Assembly (NCBI RefSeq): GCF_025770765.1
Contig: NZ_JANZKY010000011.1
Coordinates: 1-64,000 of the forward strand
DNA: 64,000 nt
From: Propionivibrio soli
GTDB taxonomy: Bacteria; Pseudomonadota; Gammaproteobacteria; Burkholderiales; Rhodocyclaceae
Direction: 5' to 3'
Under the pieces are notes generated by a model, which did no database searches, was not told the DNA's origin, and saw only the letters and a list, made by a program, of their open reading frames with translations. Below are positions 1 through 8,824 of the stretch, one piece after another; within the stretch, counting starts at the first letter, position 1; each line of letters starts with the position of its first letter. Position numbers and translations under genes: made by a program.

Positions 1-27
1 AAGGGCTTCGCGATGGGCCGCGTTTGA
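1..27 (+). CDS. C-terminal tail of an ABC permease (partial)
   Basis: Nine codons ending in TGA are all that is visible, encoding KGFAMGRV. This could be the cytoplasmic tail of the inner-membrane permease that normally precedes the DUF2160 gene in glycerol ABC operons. The next gene starts 12 bases later, which fits one operon. The assignment rests entirely on context because no domain is visible. Confidence 0.4.
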   Translation, partial: KGFAMGRV

Positions 28-39
28 TTGGAGATCAAC

Positions 40-348
40 ATGCTTGAATGGATGGCGTGGACCACGCCGGTAGCGGTCTTCTTTTCCAGCATCGCCCTCA
101 TGCTCGTCGGTATGACGGTTTGGGAAAAGAAATCTCCCACCGCTCTGCGGAAAGGGTTTCTTCCAATCGAGACGACGCGCGGCGACCGCTTGTTCGTCGG
201 CCTGTTATCTGCGGCCTACGTGAATCTCGCCTTCGTCGGCGTCAGCGGCAAGCTGGCTGCGCTGTTTGGAATGGAAACCGACCCCTCGATCTGGATCAGC
301 TTCATTGCATCGATGATCCTGCTCGTCGTGATTATGCGAAAAGGTTAA
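40..348 (+). CDS. DUF2160 small integral membrane protein of a glycerol ABC importer
   Basis: A 102-residue hydrophobic protein with about three membrane segments (roughly residues 5-27, 50-70 and 78-98) separated by a charged loop (WEKKSPTALRKG). This matches the DUF2160 family, found inside glycerol ABC-transporter operons between the permease and binding-protein genes. Its exact function is not established; a membrane accessory role is inferred from linkage. The ATG at 40 is chosen because GGAG lies six bases upstream. An in-frame TTG at 28 would add four residues but has no ribosome binding site. The binding-protein gene follows after 87 bases. Confidence 0.8.
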   Translation: MLEWMAWTTPVAVFFSSIALMLVGMTVWEKKSPTALRKGFLPIETTRGDRLFVGLLSAAYVNLAFVGVSGKLAALFGMETDPSIWISFIASMILLVVIMRKG

Positions 349-435
349 GGAATGCAATAACAAGGTTCGGCCTGCTACCCCCTGGAGCCGAAACAACCTA
401 CAAACAGGGGTCTTAAACTTCTGAGGAGACTGATT

Positions 436-2166
436 GTGAAATTACGTTACTCCGTACTAGCAGTCGCTGTTGCATATGCAATGGTCGGGCACGCCTGGGC
501 CGATGAAGCTGCCGCAAAGAAGTGGATCGACAATGAATTCCAGCCGTCAACGCTGAACAAGGACCAGCAGATGGCCGAAATGAAGTGGTTTATCGAAGCA
601 GCCAAGAAGCTGCAAGCCAAAGGGGTAAAAGAGATCCAGGTTGTCTCCGAAACCATCACCACACACGAATATGAATCGAAGACCCTGGCCAAAGCGTTCA
701 CGGAAATCACCGGCATCAACGTCAAGCACGACCTGATCCAGGAAGGCGACGTCATCGAGAAACTGCAGACGTCGATGCAGTCGGGCAAGTCGATCTATGA
801 CGGATGGATCAGCGACTCCGACTTGATCGGGACCCATTACCGGTACGGCAAGATCATGAACCTGACGGACTACATGGCGGGCAAGGGCAAGGAATGGACG
901 AACCCGGGGCTCGATGTGGAGGACTTCATCGGCCGCAGCTTCACCACCGCGCCCGACAAGAAGATGTACCAGTTGCCGGACCAGCAGTTCGCCAACCTCT
1001 ACTGGTTCCGTGCCGACCTCTTCGCGCGTCAGGATCTGAAGGACAAGTTCAAGGCCAAATACGGCTATGAGCTGGGCGTTCCGCTCAACTGGAGCGCCTA
1101 CGAAGACATCGCCGAATTCTTCACCAACGACGTGAAGACGATCGACGGCAAGCCGATCTACGGGCACATGGACTACGGCAAGAAGGACCCGTCGCTCGGC
1201 TGGCGCTTCACCGATGCGTGGCTGTCGATGGCCGGCACCGCCGACATCGGGATTCCGAACGGCAAGCCAATCGATGAGTGGGGCATCCGCACGACTCCGG
1301 ATGGTTGCAACCCAGTGGGGGCTTCCGTCGCTCGTGGCGGCGCGACGAATTCGCCTGCAGCCGTCTATGCGCTCACCAAATACGTCGACTGGATGAAGAA
1401 GTACGCGCCGAAAGAAGCGACCGGCATGACCTTCGGTGAATCCGGGCCGGTACCGGCGCAAGGCCAGATCGCGCAGCAGATCTTCTGGTACACCGCCTTC
1501 ACGGCGGACATGACCAAGAAGGGCCTGCCCGTCGTGAACGAGGATGGCACACCGAAGTGGCGCATGGCCCCTGGCCCGAACGGCCCGTACTGGAAACAAG
1601 GCATGCAGAACGGCTATCAGGACGTCGGTTCGTGGACCTTCTTCGACAAGCAGGATGAGAACCGGACGGCCGCCGCGTGGCTTTACGCCCAGTTCGTGAC
1701 GTCGAAGACGACGTCGTTGAAGAAGACGATCGTTGGTCTGACGCCGATCCGCGAGTCCGACATTCAGTCTGCCGCAATGACGGAAATGGCGCCGAAGCTC
1801 GGCGGACTGGTCGAGTTCTATCGCAGCCCGGCGCGCGTGGCCTGGACACCGACGGGGACCAACGTGCCCGACTATCCTAAACTTGCGCAACTGTGGTGGA
1901 AGAACGTCGCCGTCGCGGTAACGGGCGAGAAGACGCCGCAGCAGGCGATGGACAACCTGGCCGAAGAAATGGATCAGGTGATGGCCCGACTCGAGCGCGC
2001 CGGGATGGCCCGCTGCGCCCCGAAGATGAATCCGAAGGGCGATCCTGCTAAGTATCTGAGTGACACGGCCGCCCCGTGGAAGAAGCTCGCGAACGAGAAG
2101 CCGAAGGGCGAGACCATCGCCTATGACGCGCTGCTCAACGCTTGGAAAGCCGGCAAGGTCCGTTAA
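436..2166 (+). CDS. ABC transporter substrate-binding protein, GlpV-like (glycerol)
   Basis: A 576-residue periplasmic solute-binding protein. Residues 1-22 form a Sec signal peptide with a likely AWA/DE cleavage site. The mature part resembles the large family 1 extracellular binding proteins, and its unusual length of about 575 residues is typical of GlpV, the glycerol-binding component of the rhizobial GlpSTPQV importer. The GTG start has GAGGAG seven bases upstream. Upstream lie a permease tail and DUF2160; downstream lie glycerol dehydrogenase and dihydroxyacetone kinase, which supports glycerol or a close polyol as ligand. ATPase and permease genes must lie before the window. Ligand specificity is inferred from context. 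Confidence 0.85.
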   Translation: MKLRYSVLAVAVAYAMVGHAWADEAAAKKWIDNEFQPSTLNKDQQMAEMKWFIEAAKKLQAKGVKEIQVVSETITTHEYESKTLAKAFTEITGINVKHDLIQEGDVIEKLQTSMQSGKSIYDGWISDSDLIGTHYRYGKIMNLTDYMAGKGKEWTNPGLDVEDFIGRSFTTAPDKKMYQLPDQQFANLYWFRADLFARQDLKDKFKAKYGYELGVPLNWSAYEDIAEFFTNDVKTIDGKPIYGHMDYGKKDPSLGWRFTDAWLSMAGTADIGIPNGKPIDEWGIRTTPDGCNPVGASVARGGATNSPAAVYALTKYVDWMKKYAPKEATGMTFGESGPVPAQGQIAQQIFWYTAFTADMTKKGLPVVNEDGTPKWRMAPGPNGPYWKQGMQNGYQDVGSWTFFDKQDENRTAAAWLYAQFVTSKTTSLKKTIVGLTPIRESDIQSAAMTEMAPKLGGLVEFYRSPARVAWTPTGTNVPDYPKLAQLWWKNVAVAVTGEKTPQQAMDNLAEEMDQVMARLERAGMARCAPKMNPKGDPAKYLSDTAAPWKKLANEKPKGETIAYDALLNAWKAGKVR

Positions 2167-2192
2167 CTGCGCTTTGTAGTCATTGCAATCAC

Positions 2193-2222
2193 GCCATCCC
2201 GAGCCTGCACGGTCGGGATGGC
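2193..2222 (+). terminator. Perfect 10-bp hairpin after the binding-protein gene
   Basis: GCCATCCCGA (2193-2202) pairs exactly with TCGGGATGGC (2213-2222) across a 10-base loop, 26 bases after the binding-protein stop codon. No T-tract follows. It may be a mRNA-stabilising or partial-termination structure that lowers expression of the downstream gldA-dhaKL genes relative to the abundant binding protein. Confidence 0.5.
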
Positions 2223-2414
2223 GGCACCAGAGATCATTTATTCCCTGCCGATCCTCGTTCAGGACGAGCACTTGGCCAACGGGCGGCGGCAGGGATTTGC
2301 ATCAAACCAGAACGAGTCAGCCACTGCAGAGGTGAGGAGTTCGTCCTGCAGAGTGAAGCCAAGCACGAATTGATTTAAGACACTTTTCAAACAGACAAAC
2401 TGAAAGGAAGCAGC
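2223..2414. other. Intergenic region upstream of gldA
   Basis: No gene is seen. A small inverted repeat, CTCGT (2254-2258) and ACGAG (2264-2268), lies here. It weakly recalls a polyol-operon operator but does not match the GlpR palindrome seen near 5550. The gldA ribosome binding site (AAAGGAAG) lies at the 3' end. Confidence 0.3.
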
Positions 2415-3500
2415 ATGAAAAAGATCATGATCTCCCCGTCGAGATACGTTCAGGGCGAAAACGAACTGTGCAATCTGGGCGAATACGTCAAGTCGTTCGG
2501 CAGCAAGGCTCTCCTGATTTCTTCGAAAGACGATCAGGGTCGCGTGCAGTCAATGCTGGATGAAGCACAGAAGCGTGTGAGCTTCGAACTCGTTTCCGGT
2601 GGTTTCAACCTCGAATGCAGTTGGGCGGAAGTCAATCGTCTGAAGGCCGTCGTCGATTCAAAAGGCGCGGATGTCATTATCGGCCTCGGCGGCGGCAAAT
2701 CGCTCGATACGGCCAAGGCCTGCGCGCATCTCACCAAGAAACCCGTGATCATTGTTCCGACCATCGCCTCGACCGATGCGCCCTGCAGCGCGTTAGCCGT
2801 CATCTATACCGAAAAAGGCGAGTTCGAAGAATATTTCTTCTTCCCCAGCAACCCGAATCTGGTCCTCGTCGACACCGGCGTGATTGCCCGCGCTCCGGTT
2901 CGCTTCCTCGTGGCCGGCATGGGTGATGCGCTCTCAACATGGGTCGAAGCCCGCGCTTGCGCCAAGTCATTCGCACAAAACGCTTCGCACGGTCACAGCA
3001 CGATGGCCGCCAATGCGATCGCCAAACTCTGCTACGAAACGCTGTTCGAGGATTCCTTGAAAGCCAAGGCGGCTTGCGAAGCCAATGTCGTCACGATGGC
3101 GCTTGAGAACATCGTCGAAGCCAACATCCTCCTCTCAGGTCTCGGTTTCGAGAGCTCCGGCCTGGCTGCCTGCCACTCAGTGCATAACGGCCTGACGGTT
3201 CTCGAGGAGACGCACCACTTCTTCCACGGAGAGAAGGTGGCCTTCGGCGTCATTGTTCAGCTGGTTCTGGAAAACGCGCCTCAGGAAGAACTCGAACGTA
3301 CCATCAAGTACTGCCAGTCCGTCGGGTTGCCGACCTGCCTGGCCGATCTGGGCGTGAAGGAAGTAACGCCCGAGAAGGTGATGAAGGTGGCCGTTGGCGC
3401 AACGGCGGCCGGCGAGACGATTCATAACATGCCGTTCGCGGTCACGCCGGAAATGGTATGTGGCGCCATCTTCGCCGCAGACAAGCTGGGAGCTCACTAA
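2415..3500 (+). CDS. gldA: Glycerol dehydrogenase (NAD+-dependent)
   Basis: A 361-residue iron-type alcohol dehydrogenase that oxidises glycerol to dihydroxyacetone with NAD+ in the cytoplasm. The nucleotide-binding motif GLGGGKSLDTAKA is at about residues 90-102 and the family stretch TIASTDAPCSALAVIY at 116-131. The zinc ligands expected for GldA are visible as D171 (GMGDALSTW), H254 (CHSVHNGL) and H271 (HGEKVAFG). Length fits GldA. Its stop codon overlaps the dhaK start by one base, so dehydrogenase and kinase are probably translationally coupled, giving glycerol to DHA to DHAP. A related polyol substrate cannot be excluded. Confidence 0.93.
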   Translation: MKKIMISPSRYVQGENELCNLGEYVKSFGSKALLISSKDDQGRVQSMLDEAQKRVSFELVSGGFNLECSWAEVNRLKAVVDSKGADVIIGLGGGKSLDTAKACAHLTKKPVIIVPTIASTDAPCSALAVIYTEKGEFEEYFFFPSNPNLVLVDTGVIARAPVRFLVAGMGDALSTWVEARACAKSFAQNASHGHSTMAANAIAKLCYETLFEDSLKAKAACEANVVTMALENIVEANILLSGLGFESSGLAACHSVHNGLTVLEETHHFFHGEKVAFGVIVQLVLENAPQEELERTIKYCQSVGLPTCLADLGVKEVTPEKVMKVAVGATAAGETIHNMPFAVTPEMVCGAIFAADKLGAH

Positions 3501-4495
3501 TGAAAAAGGTCCTCAACAAGGTTGAAGACCTTGTCATAGAGATGTGTGAAGGCATGATCAAGGCGCACCCGACGCAATTGGCTTTTGACAAGAAGTTCAA
3601 GATCATCAGCCGTGCCAAGGTTAACAAGCAGAAGGTGAGCCTGATCTCCGGCGGTGGTAGCGGCCACGAGCCGGCACACGGCGGTTTTGTCGGCACGGGT
3701 ATGCTGGATGCGGCGGTGTGCGGCGACGTGTTTGCCTCCCCCTCGACCATTCAGGTCTACAACGCCATTCTGAAAACCCAGAGTGAAAAAGGCACCTTGC
3801 TGATCGTCAAGAACTACTCGGGCGATTGCATGAATTTTGACGCCGCTGCTGAAATGGCCGAAGAAGACGACGACATCAAGGTAGCCCGCGTTTACGTGAA
3901 TGACGACGTAGCCGTCAAAGACAGCCTTTATACGGTGGGGCGTCGCGGGGTGGCCGGTACGATTTTCGTGCACAAGATCGCTGGCGCCGCCGCCGAACAG
4001 GGCATGTCGCTGGAGGAGGTGAAAGCGGTCGCGGAAAAAGTGATTGCCAACGTCCGCAGCCTCGGCTTCGCATTGACGTCCTGCACGGTCCCAGCCAAGG
4101 GCAGTCCGACCTTCTCGCTTGCCGAAGATGAAATCGAATTCGGGGTCGGCATCCACGGCGAACCCGGTATCGCGCGCGAGAAATTGCCGAGTGCCGCTGA
4201 GTTGGCAAAACGGATGGTTGACCAGATCGTCGACGACGTGCCGTTCAAAGCGGGAGAAGAAGTCGCCGTAATGATCAACGGTCTTGGCGCAACGCCGCTG
4301 CAAGAGTTGTACCTGCTGAACAACTCGGTGGCTGATTGCGTTGAGGCCAAGGGGCTGAAGATCTATCGCACCTTCGTTGGCAACTTCATGACGGCCATCG
4401 ACATGGCGGGCGCTTCAATTACCGTGCTTCGTCTGGATGCGCAAACCAAGGCCCTGCTCGACGCCGCCGCCGACACGCCAGCACTCAAGATCTGA
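3500..4495 (+). CDS. dhaK: Dihydroxyacetone kinase subunit DhaK
   Basis: A 331-residue dihydroxyacetone-binding subunit. Residues 51-62 (GGGSGHEPAHGG) contain H56, D109 lies in KNYSGDCMNF, and H219 in GIHGEPG corresponds to the histidine that forms the covalent hemiaminal with dihydroxyacetone in E. coli DhaK. All three substrate-site residues are present, so the subunit should be active. The ATG overlaps the gldA stop codon. A longer upstream reading (to 3458) would overlap gldA and is not needed. DhaL follows after 15 bases. Confidence 0.93.
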   Translation: MKKVLNKVEDLVIEMCEGMIKAHPTQLAFDKKFKIISRAKVNKQKVSLISGGGSGHEPAHGGFVGTGMLDAAVCGDVFASPSTIQVYNAILKTQSEKGTLLIVKNYSGDCMNFDAAAEMAEEDDDIKVARVYVNDDVAVKDSLYTVGRRGVAGTIFVHKIAGAAAEQGMSLEEVKAVAEKVIANVRSLGFALTSCTVPAKGSPTFSLAEDEIEFGVGIHGEPGIAREKLPSAAELAKRMVDQIVDDVPFKAGEEVAVMINGLGATPLQELYLLNNSVADCVEAKGLKIYRTFVGNFMTAIDMAGASITVLRLDAQTKALLDAAADTPALKI

Positions 4496-4510
4496 ACGTT
4501 AGAGGAATGT

Positions 4511-5137
4511 ATGGAAACCTTCACAAAAGACCAGGTAATCGGCACGATCGCTTCAATGTGCGACATCATCATTGAAAACGAAGTGCCTTTCTGTGAGCTG
4601 GACTCGGCCGCCGGCGACGGCGATTTCGGGATGTCTTTGGCGAAGGGCTTTAAAGTCGTCAAGGCGGAGTGGGCCAACCACAGCAGGGATGACATCGGAG
4701 CCTTCCTAAAAGACTGCGGCATGATCATCACTGAGCATTGCGGTGGGGCTTCAGGCCCGATCTGGGGTTCTGGATTCCGCGCCATGGGCAAGTATGCTCA
4801 TGGCAAGGAAGCTCTGAATCTGGTTGAACTTGGCGAAATGGTACAAGCGGCGATCGATGCAGTTCAAAAGCGAGGGGGCGCGAAGTTGGGTGACAAGACC
4901 CTGCTGGATGCTCTGATCCCCGCAGTGGAATCGATCAAGGCGAGCGGCAGTGCCGCCGAAACGTTTGCTGTGGCGCTCCCCAAAAGTGCGGCGGCGGCCG
5001 TGGCCGGCGGCGAAAGCACCAAACTGATCGCGGCGACTAAAGGCCGGGCCAGTTATGTTGGCGATCGGAGCATCAGCTTCCCAGATGCAGGTGCCACGGC
5101 AATTGGCATCATCTTCAACCGTTTGCTGGCACGTTAA
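4511..5137 (+). CDS. dhaL: Dihydroxyacetone kinase ADP/phosphoryl-transfer subunit DhaL
   Basis: A 208-residue nucleotide-binding subunit partnering DhaK. The Mg-binding aspartates are in LDSAAGDGDFG (residues about 33-43), followed by the family stretches GGASGPIWGSGFRAMG and KGRASYVGDRS. In DhaL of PTS-type systems the nucleotide is a bound cofactor rephosphorylated by DhaM; no dhaM gene lies in this window, so the phosphoryl donor here is unresolved. Two positions that are His in E. coli DhaL (GDADHG, GHQDPGA) are Phe here (GDGDFG, SFPDAGA). The gene is the last of the glycerol operon and is followed by a terminator hairpin. Confidence 0.9.
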   Translation: METFTKDQVIGTIASMCDIIIENEVPFCELDSAAGDGDFGMSLAKGFKVVKAEWANHSRDDIGAFLKDCGMIITEHCGGASGPIWGSGFRAMGKYAHGKEALNLVELGEMVQAAIDAVQKRGGAKLGDKTLLDALIPAVESIKASGSAAETFAVALPKSAAAAVAGGESTKLIAATKGRASYVGDRSISFPDAGATAIGIIFNRLLAR

Positions 5138-5149
5138 TGAGGACAGCAA

Positions 5150-5202
5150 TTCCGACCGTCAAGGCTAGCGCGCGCCTGTTCTGACGGTCGGATTGCCTTT
5201 TC
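5150..5202 (+). terminator. Terminator after dhaL
   Basis: CCGACCGTCA (5152-5161) pairs with TGACGGTCGG (5182-5191) across a 20-base loop, followed by ATTGCCTTTTC. The perfect 10-bp stem and short T-rich tail directly after the dhaL stop support intrinsic termination of the glycerol operon. Confidence 0.75.
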
Positions 5203-5546
5203 GTCAAGGAGCGCTTTCCTGCGAGGGCGCGGATGCAGCGTCCTGTCGCCAAGTATTTTCTTGGAGCTGCCGCAGGGACCATAGCAGCGAAGCCATATTT
5301 ACCGGCGCTTAGCCTATAGCGCCACGCGGTATCTGCCGATTTCCATCAGGATCGTGTTCGACCTGGCGCTCGGAAAATTTGAGTGCCCTTTTTTTCGCGC
5401 GATGCCGGTGCCCTTGTCAAATGCATCGGAGAGAAAGGCGTGGACATCCGCCGCATCCCCTTTTCACTTCCCCTGTGTCGTTGTCATGGCTATTGGAACA
5501 ATACCTGCTGCCTAGGGGAGGAGTGGGTGTTTCCAATGAAAATTGC
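5203..5546. other. Long intergenic region with no convincing gene
   Basis: About 340 bases between the dhaL terminator and the GlpR-like operator. Short open frames exist (for example at 5379-5723 and 5383-5637) but lack ribosome binding sites and recognisable motifs. The plus frame through about 5320-5500 has protein-like composition and could be a gene remnant, but nothing identifiable was found. Confidence 0.4.
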
Positions 5547-5566
5547 AATGTTCGCAAACGAACGTT
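5547..5566. promoter_or_regulatory. GlpR-like operator palindrome
   Basis: AATGTTCGCAAACGAACGTT is an interrupted palindrome: GTTCG and CGAAC around a CAAA centre, with matching outer A/T bases. It closely resembles the E. coli GlpR operator (AATGTTCG half-site and its inverse). It lies about 160 bases upstream of the glpR-type gene at 5726, consistent with autoregulation. The main operon promoter is outside the window, so an operator there could not be checked. Confidence 0.65.
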
Positions 5567-5725
5567 ATTGTGTGCTTCCTCACTTTGTCAATGGTTGCGC
5601 CAACGCGCGCCGAATATGGCTTGGCGGTATCGGTTAGAATCGCGCTCGCTCGATTCCAATCGTCGGCGAACGCGGCGCGATGAAACATTGCCGGTTGCAA
5701 CGGGCCGCCAACAACGGGAGTGAAA

Positions 5726-6529
5726 ATGAAGACACGGCTATCGCAGTTGAGCTTGAGCCAACGCCATCTCGATATTCTTGAGATGGCCAAGCAAAGCGGC
5801 TTTCTGTCGACCGAAGAATTGAGCAAGACGTTCAAGGTGACGGCGCAAACGATACGCCGCGATATCAATGAGCTCTGCGATAAGGGGCTTCTGCGGCGTT
5901 ACCACGGTGGCGCGGGCTTGGCATCGAGCGTCGAGAACGTCGATTACCCGACTCGGCAGGTGCTCAACCATGAAGCGAAGATCCGTATCGCGCACATGGT
6001 CGCCGAGTACATTCCCGACAATGCTTCACTCTTCATCAATATCGGCACGACGACCGAGGAAGTGGCGAAAGCGCTGCGAGGCCATCGCAAACTGCGCATC
6101 ATCACCAACAACCTGAACGTTGCCGCGTCCCTCTGCGACAACGAGGACTTCGAGGTGATCGTCGCTGGCGGCGTTGTCCGCCGCGATCGGGGGGTGATCG
6201 GGGAATCGACGATCGACTTCGTACGGCAGTTCAAAGTCGATTACGGCATCATCGGTATCTCGGGGGTGGACGGCGATGGAACCCTGCTCGATTTCGACTA
6301 CCGCGAAGTTCGGGTGGCGCAAGCGATCATCGAAAACGCGCGTCAGGTCATCCTCGTCACGGACCACACGAAGTTCAGTTGCAATCCTATGGTTCGCCTC
6401 GGACACATTTCGGAGATCGATGTTTTGTTTACCGATCGCCAGCCGCCTGAAAGCATCATGGCCGAACTGCACAAGGCGAAGGTCGAGTTGCATGTCTCGG
6501 ATCCTGTCGAGGAAGAGTCCGACGACTGA
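5726..6529 (+). CDS. glpR: DeoR-family repressor, GlpR type
   Basis: A 267-residue cytoplasmic repressor. An N-terminal DeoR helix-turn-helix (about residues 17-60, including TIRRDINELCDKGLLRRYHG) is followed by the sugar-phosphate-sensing DeoRC domain with IGTTTEEVAKAL, ITNNLNVAASL and GISGVDGDGTLLDFDY. The latter stretch closely matches E. coli GlpR, whose inducer is glycerol-3-phosphate. The ATG at 5726 is preferred to GTG 5720 because GGGAG sits five bases before it. Being downstream of the glycerol genes and next to a GlpR-like palindrome, it probably controls this operon and itself. Since this pathway yields DHAP, the inducer may be either triose-phosphate or glycerol-3-phosphate. Confidence 0.9.
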   Translation: MKTRLSQLSLSQRHLDILEMAKQSGFLSTEELSKTFKVTAQTIRRDINELCDKGLLRRYHGGAGLASSVENVDYPTRQVLNHEAKIRIAHMVAEYIPDNASLFINIGTTTEEVAKALRGHRKLRIITNNLNVAASLCDNEDFEVIVAGGVVRRDRGVIGESTIDFVRQFKVDYGIIGISGVDGDGTLLDFDYREVRVAQAIIENARQVILVTDHTKFSCNPMVRLGHISEIDVLFTDRQPPESIMAELHKAKVELHVSDPVEEESDD

Positions 6530-6553
6530 CGGCTTGCTTCAACGGTCAAGCCG
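6530..6553 (+). terminator. Hairpin after glpR
   Basis: CGGCTTG (6530-6536) pairs with CAAGCCG (6547-6553), starting right at the glpR stop codon. A run of five T's occurs about 17 bases later (GGCGTTTTTCC), too far for a textbook terminator. Possible weak terminator. Confidence 0.4.
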
Positions 6554-6686
6554 ACGCGCGGGGTTGGCGTTTTTCCGCAAGTCAGATCAACTGCTTCGTC
6601 GGCATTCGCCGAGCGATTCTTGTTTTCCCGCATGGCGATGGAGCGCTCGCCTTCGCCTCTGGCGTATGCGTAATGCGGTCCCGGGG

Positions 6687-6715
6687 GATTGAAAAAGAAC
6701 CCGCCGCCCCCACGT
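6687..6715 (+). promoter_or_regulatory. Sigma-32-type heat-shock promoter of htpG
   Basis: GATTGAAA (6687-6694) and CCCCCACGT (6707-6715) match the heat-shock sigma factor consensus CTTGAAA and CCCCATnT. The spacing of 13 bases between TTGAAA and CCCCAC is in the known 11-16 range. The site is about 90 bases before the htpG start, as expected for a heat-shock chaperone. Confidence 0.7.
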
Positions 6716-6804
6716 AGCAGTTCGTCTGCGCGGCCGGCAAAAGACGCGTGCCGGGCAAATCGAATTATCGACACAAATAAACCGACCTCTTACGGAGTAT
6801 TTCA

Positions 6805-8712
6805 ATGGGCGCCAACAAGGAAACCCTGGGCTTTCAGGCCGAAGTCAAACAGTTGCTCAACCTGATGATCCACTCGCTGTACAGCAACAAGGAAATCTTC
6901 CTGCGCGAGCTGATCTCGAACGCTTCCGACGCCTGCGACAAGCTGCGTTTCGAGGCGTTGAACAATGCGTCGCTCTACGGCGATGATCCCGACCTGAAGA
7001 TCCGTCTTTCCTTCGACAAGACGGCACGCACGATCACCATTTCCGACAACGGCATCGGTCTCATCCGCGACGAAGCCGTCGAGCATCTGGGCACCATCGC
7101 CAAGTCGGGCACGCGCGAGTTCTTCTCGGCGTTGACCGGTGATCAGGCCAAGGACGCGCATCTGATCGGGCAGTTCGGGGTCGGCTTCTACTCGTCGTTC
7201 ATCGTTGCCGACAAGGTCACGGTGATCTCCCGTCGTGCCGGCGTTGAGGCAGGCCAGGCGGTCAAGTGGGAGTCGGCGGGCGAGGGCGATTTCTCGGTCG
7301 AGATGGTCGAGAAGGCTGGGCGCGGCACCGACGTCATTCTGCACCTGCGCGAAGGCGAGGACGAATTTCTTTCCAGCTGGAAGCTGCGCCAGGTCGTGCG
7401 CAAGTACTCCGACCACATCACGCTGCCGATCCTGATGAAGAAGGAAAAGTGGGACGAGGAGAAGAAAGAACAGGTCGCCACCGACGAAGACGAAACGGTC
7501 AACCAGGCCTCCGCCTTGTGGGCGCGTCCGAAGTCGGAGATCTCCGACGAGCAGTACAAGGAGTTCTACAAGCACGTCGCGCACGACTTCGAGGACCCGC
7601 TGGCGTACGTGCATGCCAAGGTCGAAGGCAAGCAGGAATACACGCAGCTCCTGTACGTGCCCCAACGTGCGCCGTTCGACTTGTGGGACCGCAACGCCCG
7701 TCACGGCGTGAAGCTCTACGTGCGCCGCGTGTTCATCATGGACGACGCCGAGCAACTGATGCCGCTGTACATGCGCTTCGTGCGCGGGGTCGTCGATTCG
7801 AACGACCTGCCGCTCAACGTCTCGCGCGAGATTCTGCAGGAGTCGAAGGACATCGAGACGATCCGCGGCGGCTGCGTGAAAAAAGTGCTGTCGATGCTCG
7901 AAGGTCTCGCCGACAGCGAGGACGCGGCCGAGAAAGAGAAGTACGCCAAGTTCTGGACCGAGTTCGGCCGCGTGCTCAAGGAGGGCGTCGGCGAGGACTT
8001 CGCGAACAAGGACCGCATCGCCAAGCTGCTGCGTTTCGCCTCGACGCACACCGATACGCCCGAGGAAACCGTTTCTCTGGCCGATTACGTGTCGCGCATG
8101 AAGGAAGGGCAGGAGAAGATTTACTACGTGACGGCGGAGACATTCACGGCCGCGAAGAACAGCCCACACCTGGAAATCTTCCGCAAGAAGGGCCTCGAGG
8201 TGCTTTTGCTCTCCGACCGCGTCGACGAGTGGGTTACCGGTCACTTGACCGAATTCGACGGCAAGCAGCTGCAATCCGTGGCCAAGGGCGGGCTCGACCT
8301 CGGCAAACTGGAAGACGAAGCGGAGAAGAAAGAGGCTGAGCAGGCCGCCGACGAGTACAAGGAACTGATCGAGAAGATCAAGACCTCGCTCGGCGAGAAG
8401 GTCAAGGACGTACGCGTGACGCACCGTCTCACGGATTCGCCATCCTGTGTCGTCGCCGACGAGCACGACATGGGCGGCAATCTGGCGCGCATCCTCAAGG
8501 CGGCAGGGCAGAAGGCGCCCGAGATGAAGCCGATCCTCGAGATCAACCCGAAGCACCCGGCGGTGCAGCGACTGAAATACGAGGAAGCTCGTTTCGACGA
8601 CTGGGCCAACCTGTTGCTCGAGCAGGCGACGCTCGCCGAGGGCGGCACGCTGGACGATCCGGCCGGCTTCGTGAGACGCATCAATGAACTGATGATGGCG
8701 CTGTCGAAGTAA
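6805..8712 (+). CDS. htpG: Molecular chaperone HtpG (Hsp90)
   Basis: A 635-residue cytosolic Hsp90 homologue of normal length. The N-terminal GHKL ATPase domain (about 1-230) shows [17 protein letters not shown] with the catalytic Glu and metal-binding Asn, SDNGIGL, and [13 protein letters not shown]. The middle domain (about 240-510) contains [11 protein letters not shown] and [11 protein letters not shown] with the conserved Arg. The C-terminal dimerisation domain ends in [13 protein letters not shown] 6805 has GGAG upstream. It stands alone, with a sigma-32-like promoter, so heat-shock regulation is likely. Confidence 0.98.
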   Translation: MGANKETLGFQAEVKQLLNLMIHSLYSNKEIFLRELISNASDACDKLRFEALNNASLYGDDPDLKIRLSFDKTARTITISDNGIGLIRDEAVEHLGTIAKSGTREFFSALTGDQAKDAHLIGQFGVGFYSSFIVADKVTVISRRAGVEAGQAVKWESAGEGDFSVEMVEKAGRGTDVILHLREGEDEFLSSWKLRQVVRKYSDHITLPILMKKEKWDEEKKEQVATDEDETVNQASALWARPKSEISDEQYKEFYKHVAHDFEDPLAYVHAKVEGKQEYTQLLYVPQRAPFDLWDRNARHGVKLYVRRVFIMDDAEQLMPLYMRFVRGVVDSNDLPLNVSREILQESKDIETIRGGCVKKVLSMLEGLADSEDAAEKEKYAKFWTEFGRVLKEGVGEDFANKDRIAKLLRFASTHTDTPEETVSLADYVSRMKEGQEKIYYVTAETFTAAKNSPHLEIFRKKGLEVLLLSDRVDEWVTGHLTEFDGKQLQSVAKGGLDLGKLEDEAEKKEAEQAADEYKELIEKIKTSLGEKVKDVRVTHRLTDSPSCVVADEHDMGGNLARILKAAGQKAPEMKPILEINPKHPAVQRLKYEEARFDDWANLLLEQATLAEGGTLDDPAGFVRRINELMMALSK

Positions 8713-8729
8713 TGCGCCTTCCGCCCGTG

Positions 8730-8761
8730 GTGCTGCCGACCGTGCGCTGCTGGGGCAGCAC
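8730..8761 (+). terminator. Hairpin after htpG
   Basis: GTGCTGCC (8730-8737) pairs with GGCAGCAC (8754-8761) about 18 bases after the htpG stop codon. No T-tract follows, so termination is uncertain. Confidence 0.35.
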
Positions 8762-8824
8762 GCGGTCTTCGGCGGATGTTCGCGCCATGGGCAGTTTCCT
8801 CGCTGGAACGGAAGCGGAGGCGGT

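Noticed and set aside
547-2271. Long antisense frame over the glycerol binding-protein gene
   Set aside because: A high-GC shadow frame, Arg-rich and without domains; the sense frame has a signal peptide and family features.
5379-5723. Small frames upstream of glpR
   Set aside because: No start signals and overlap the GlpR-like operator; more likely non-coding.
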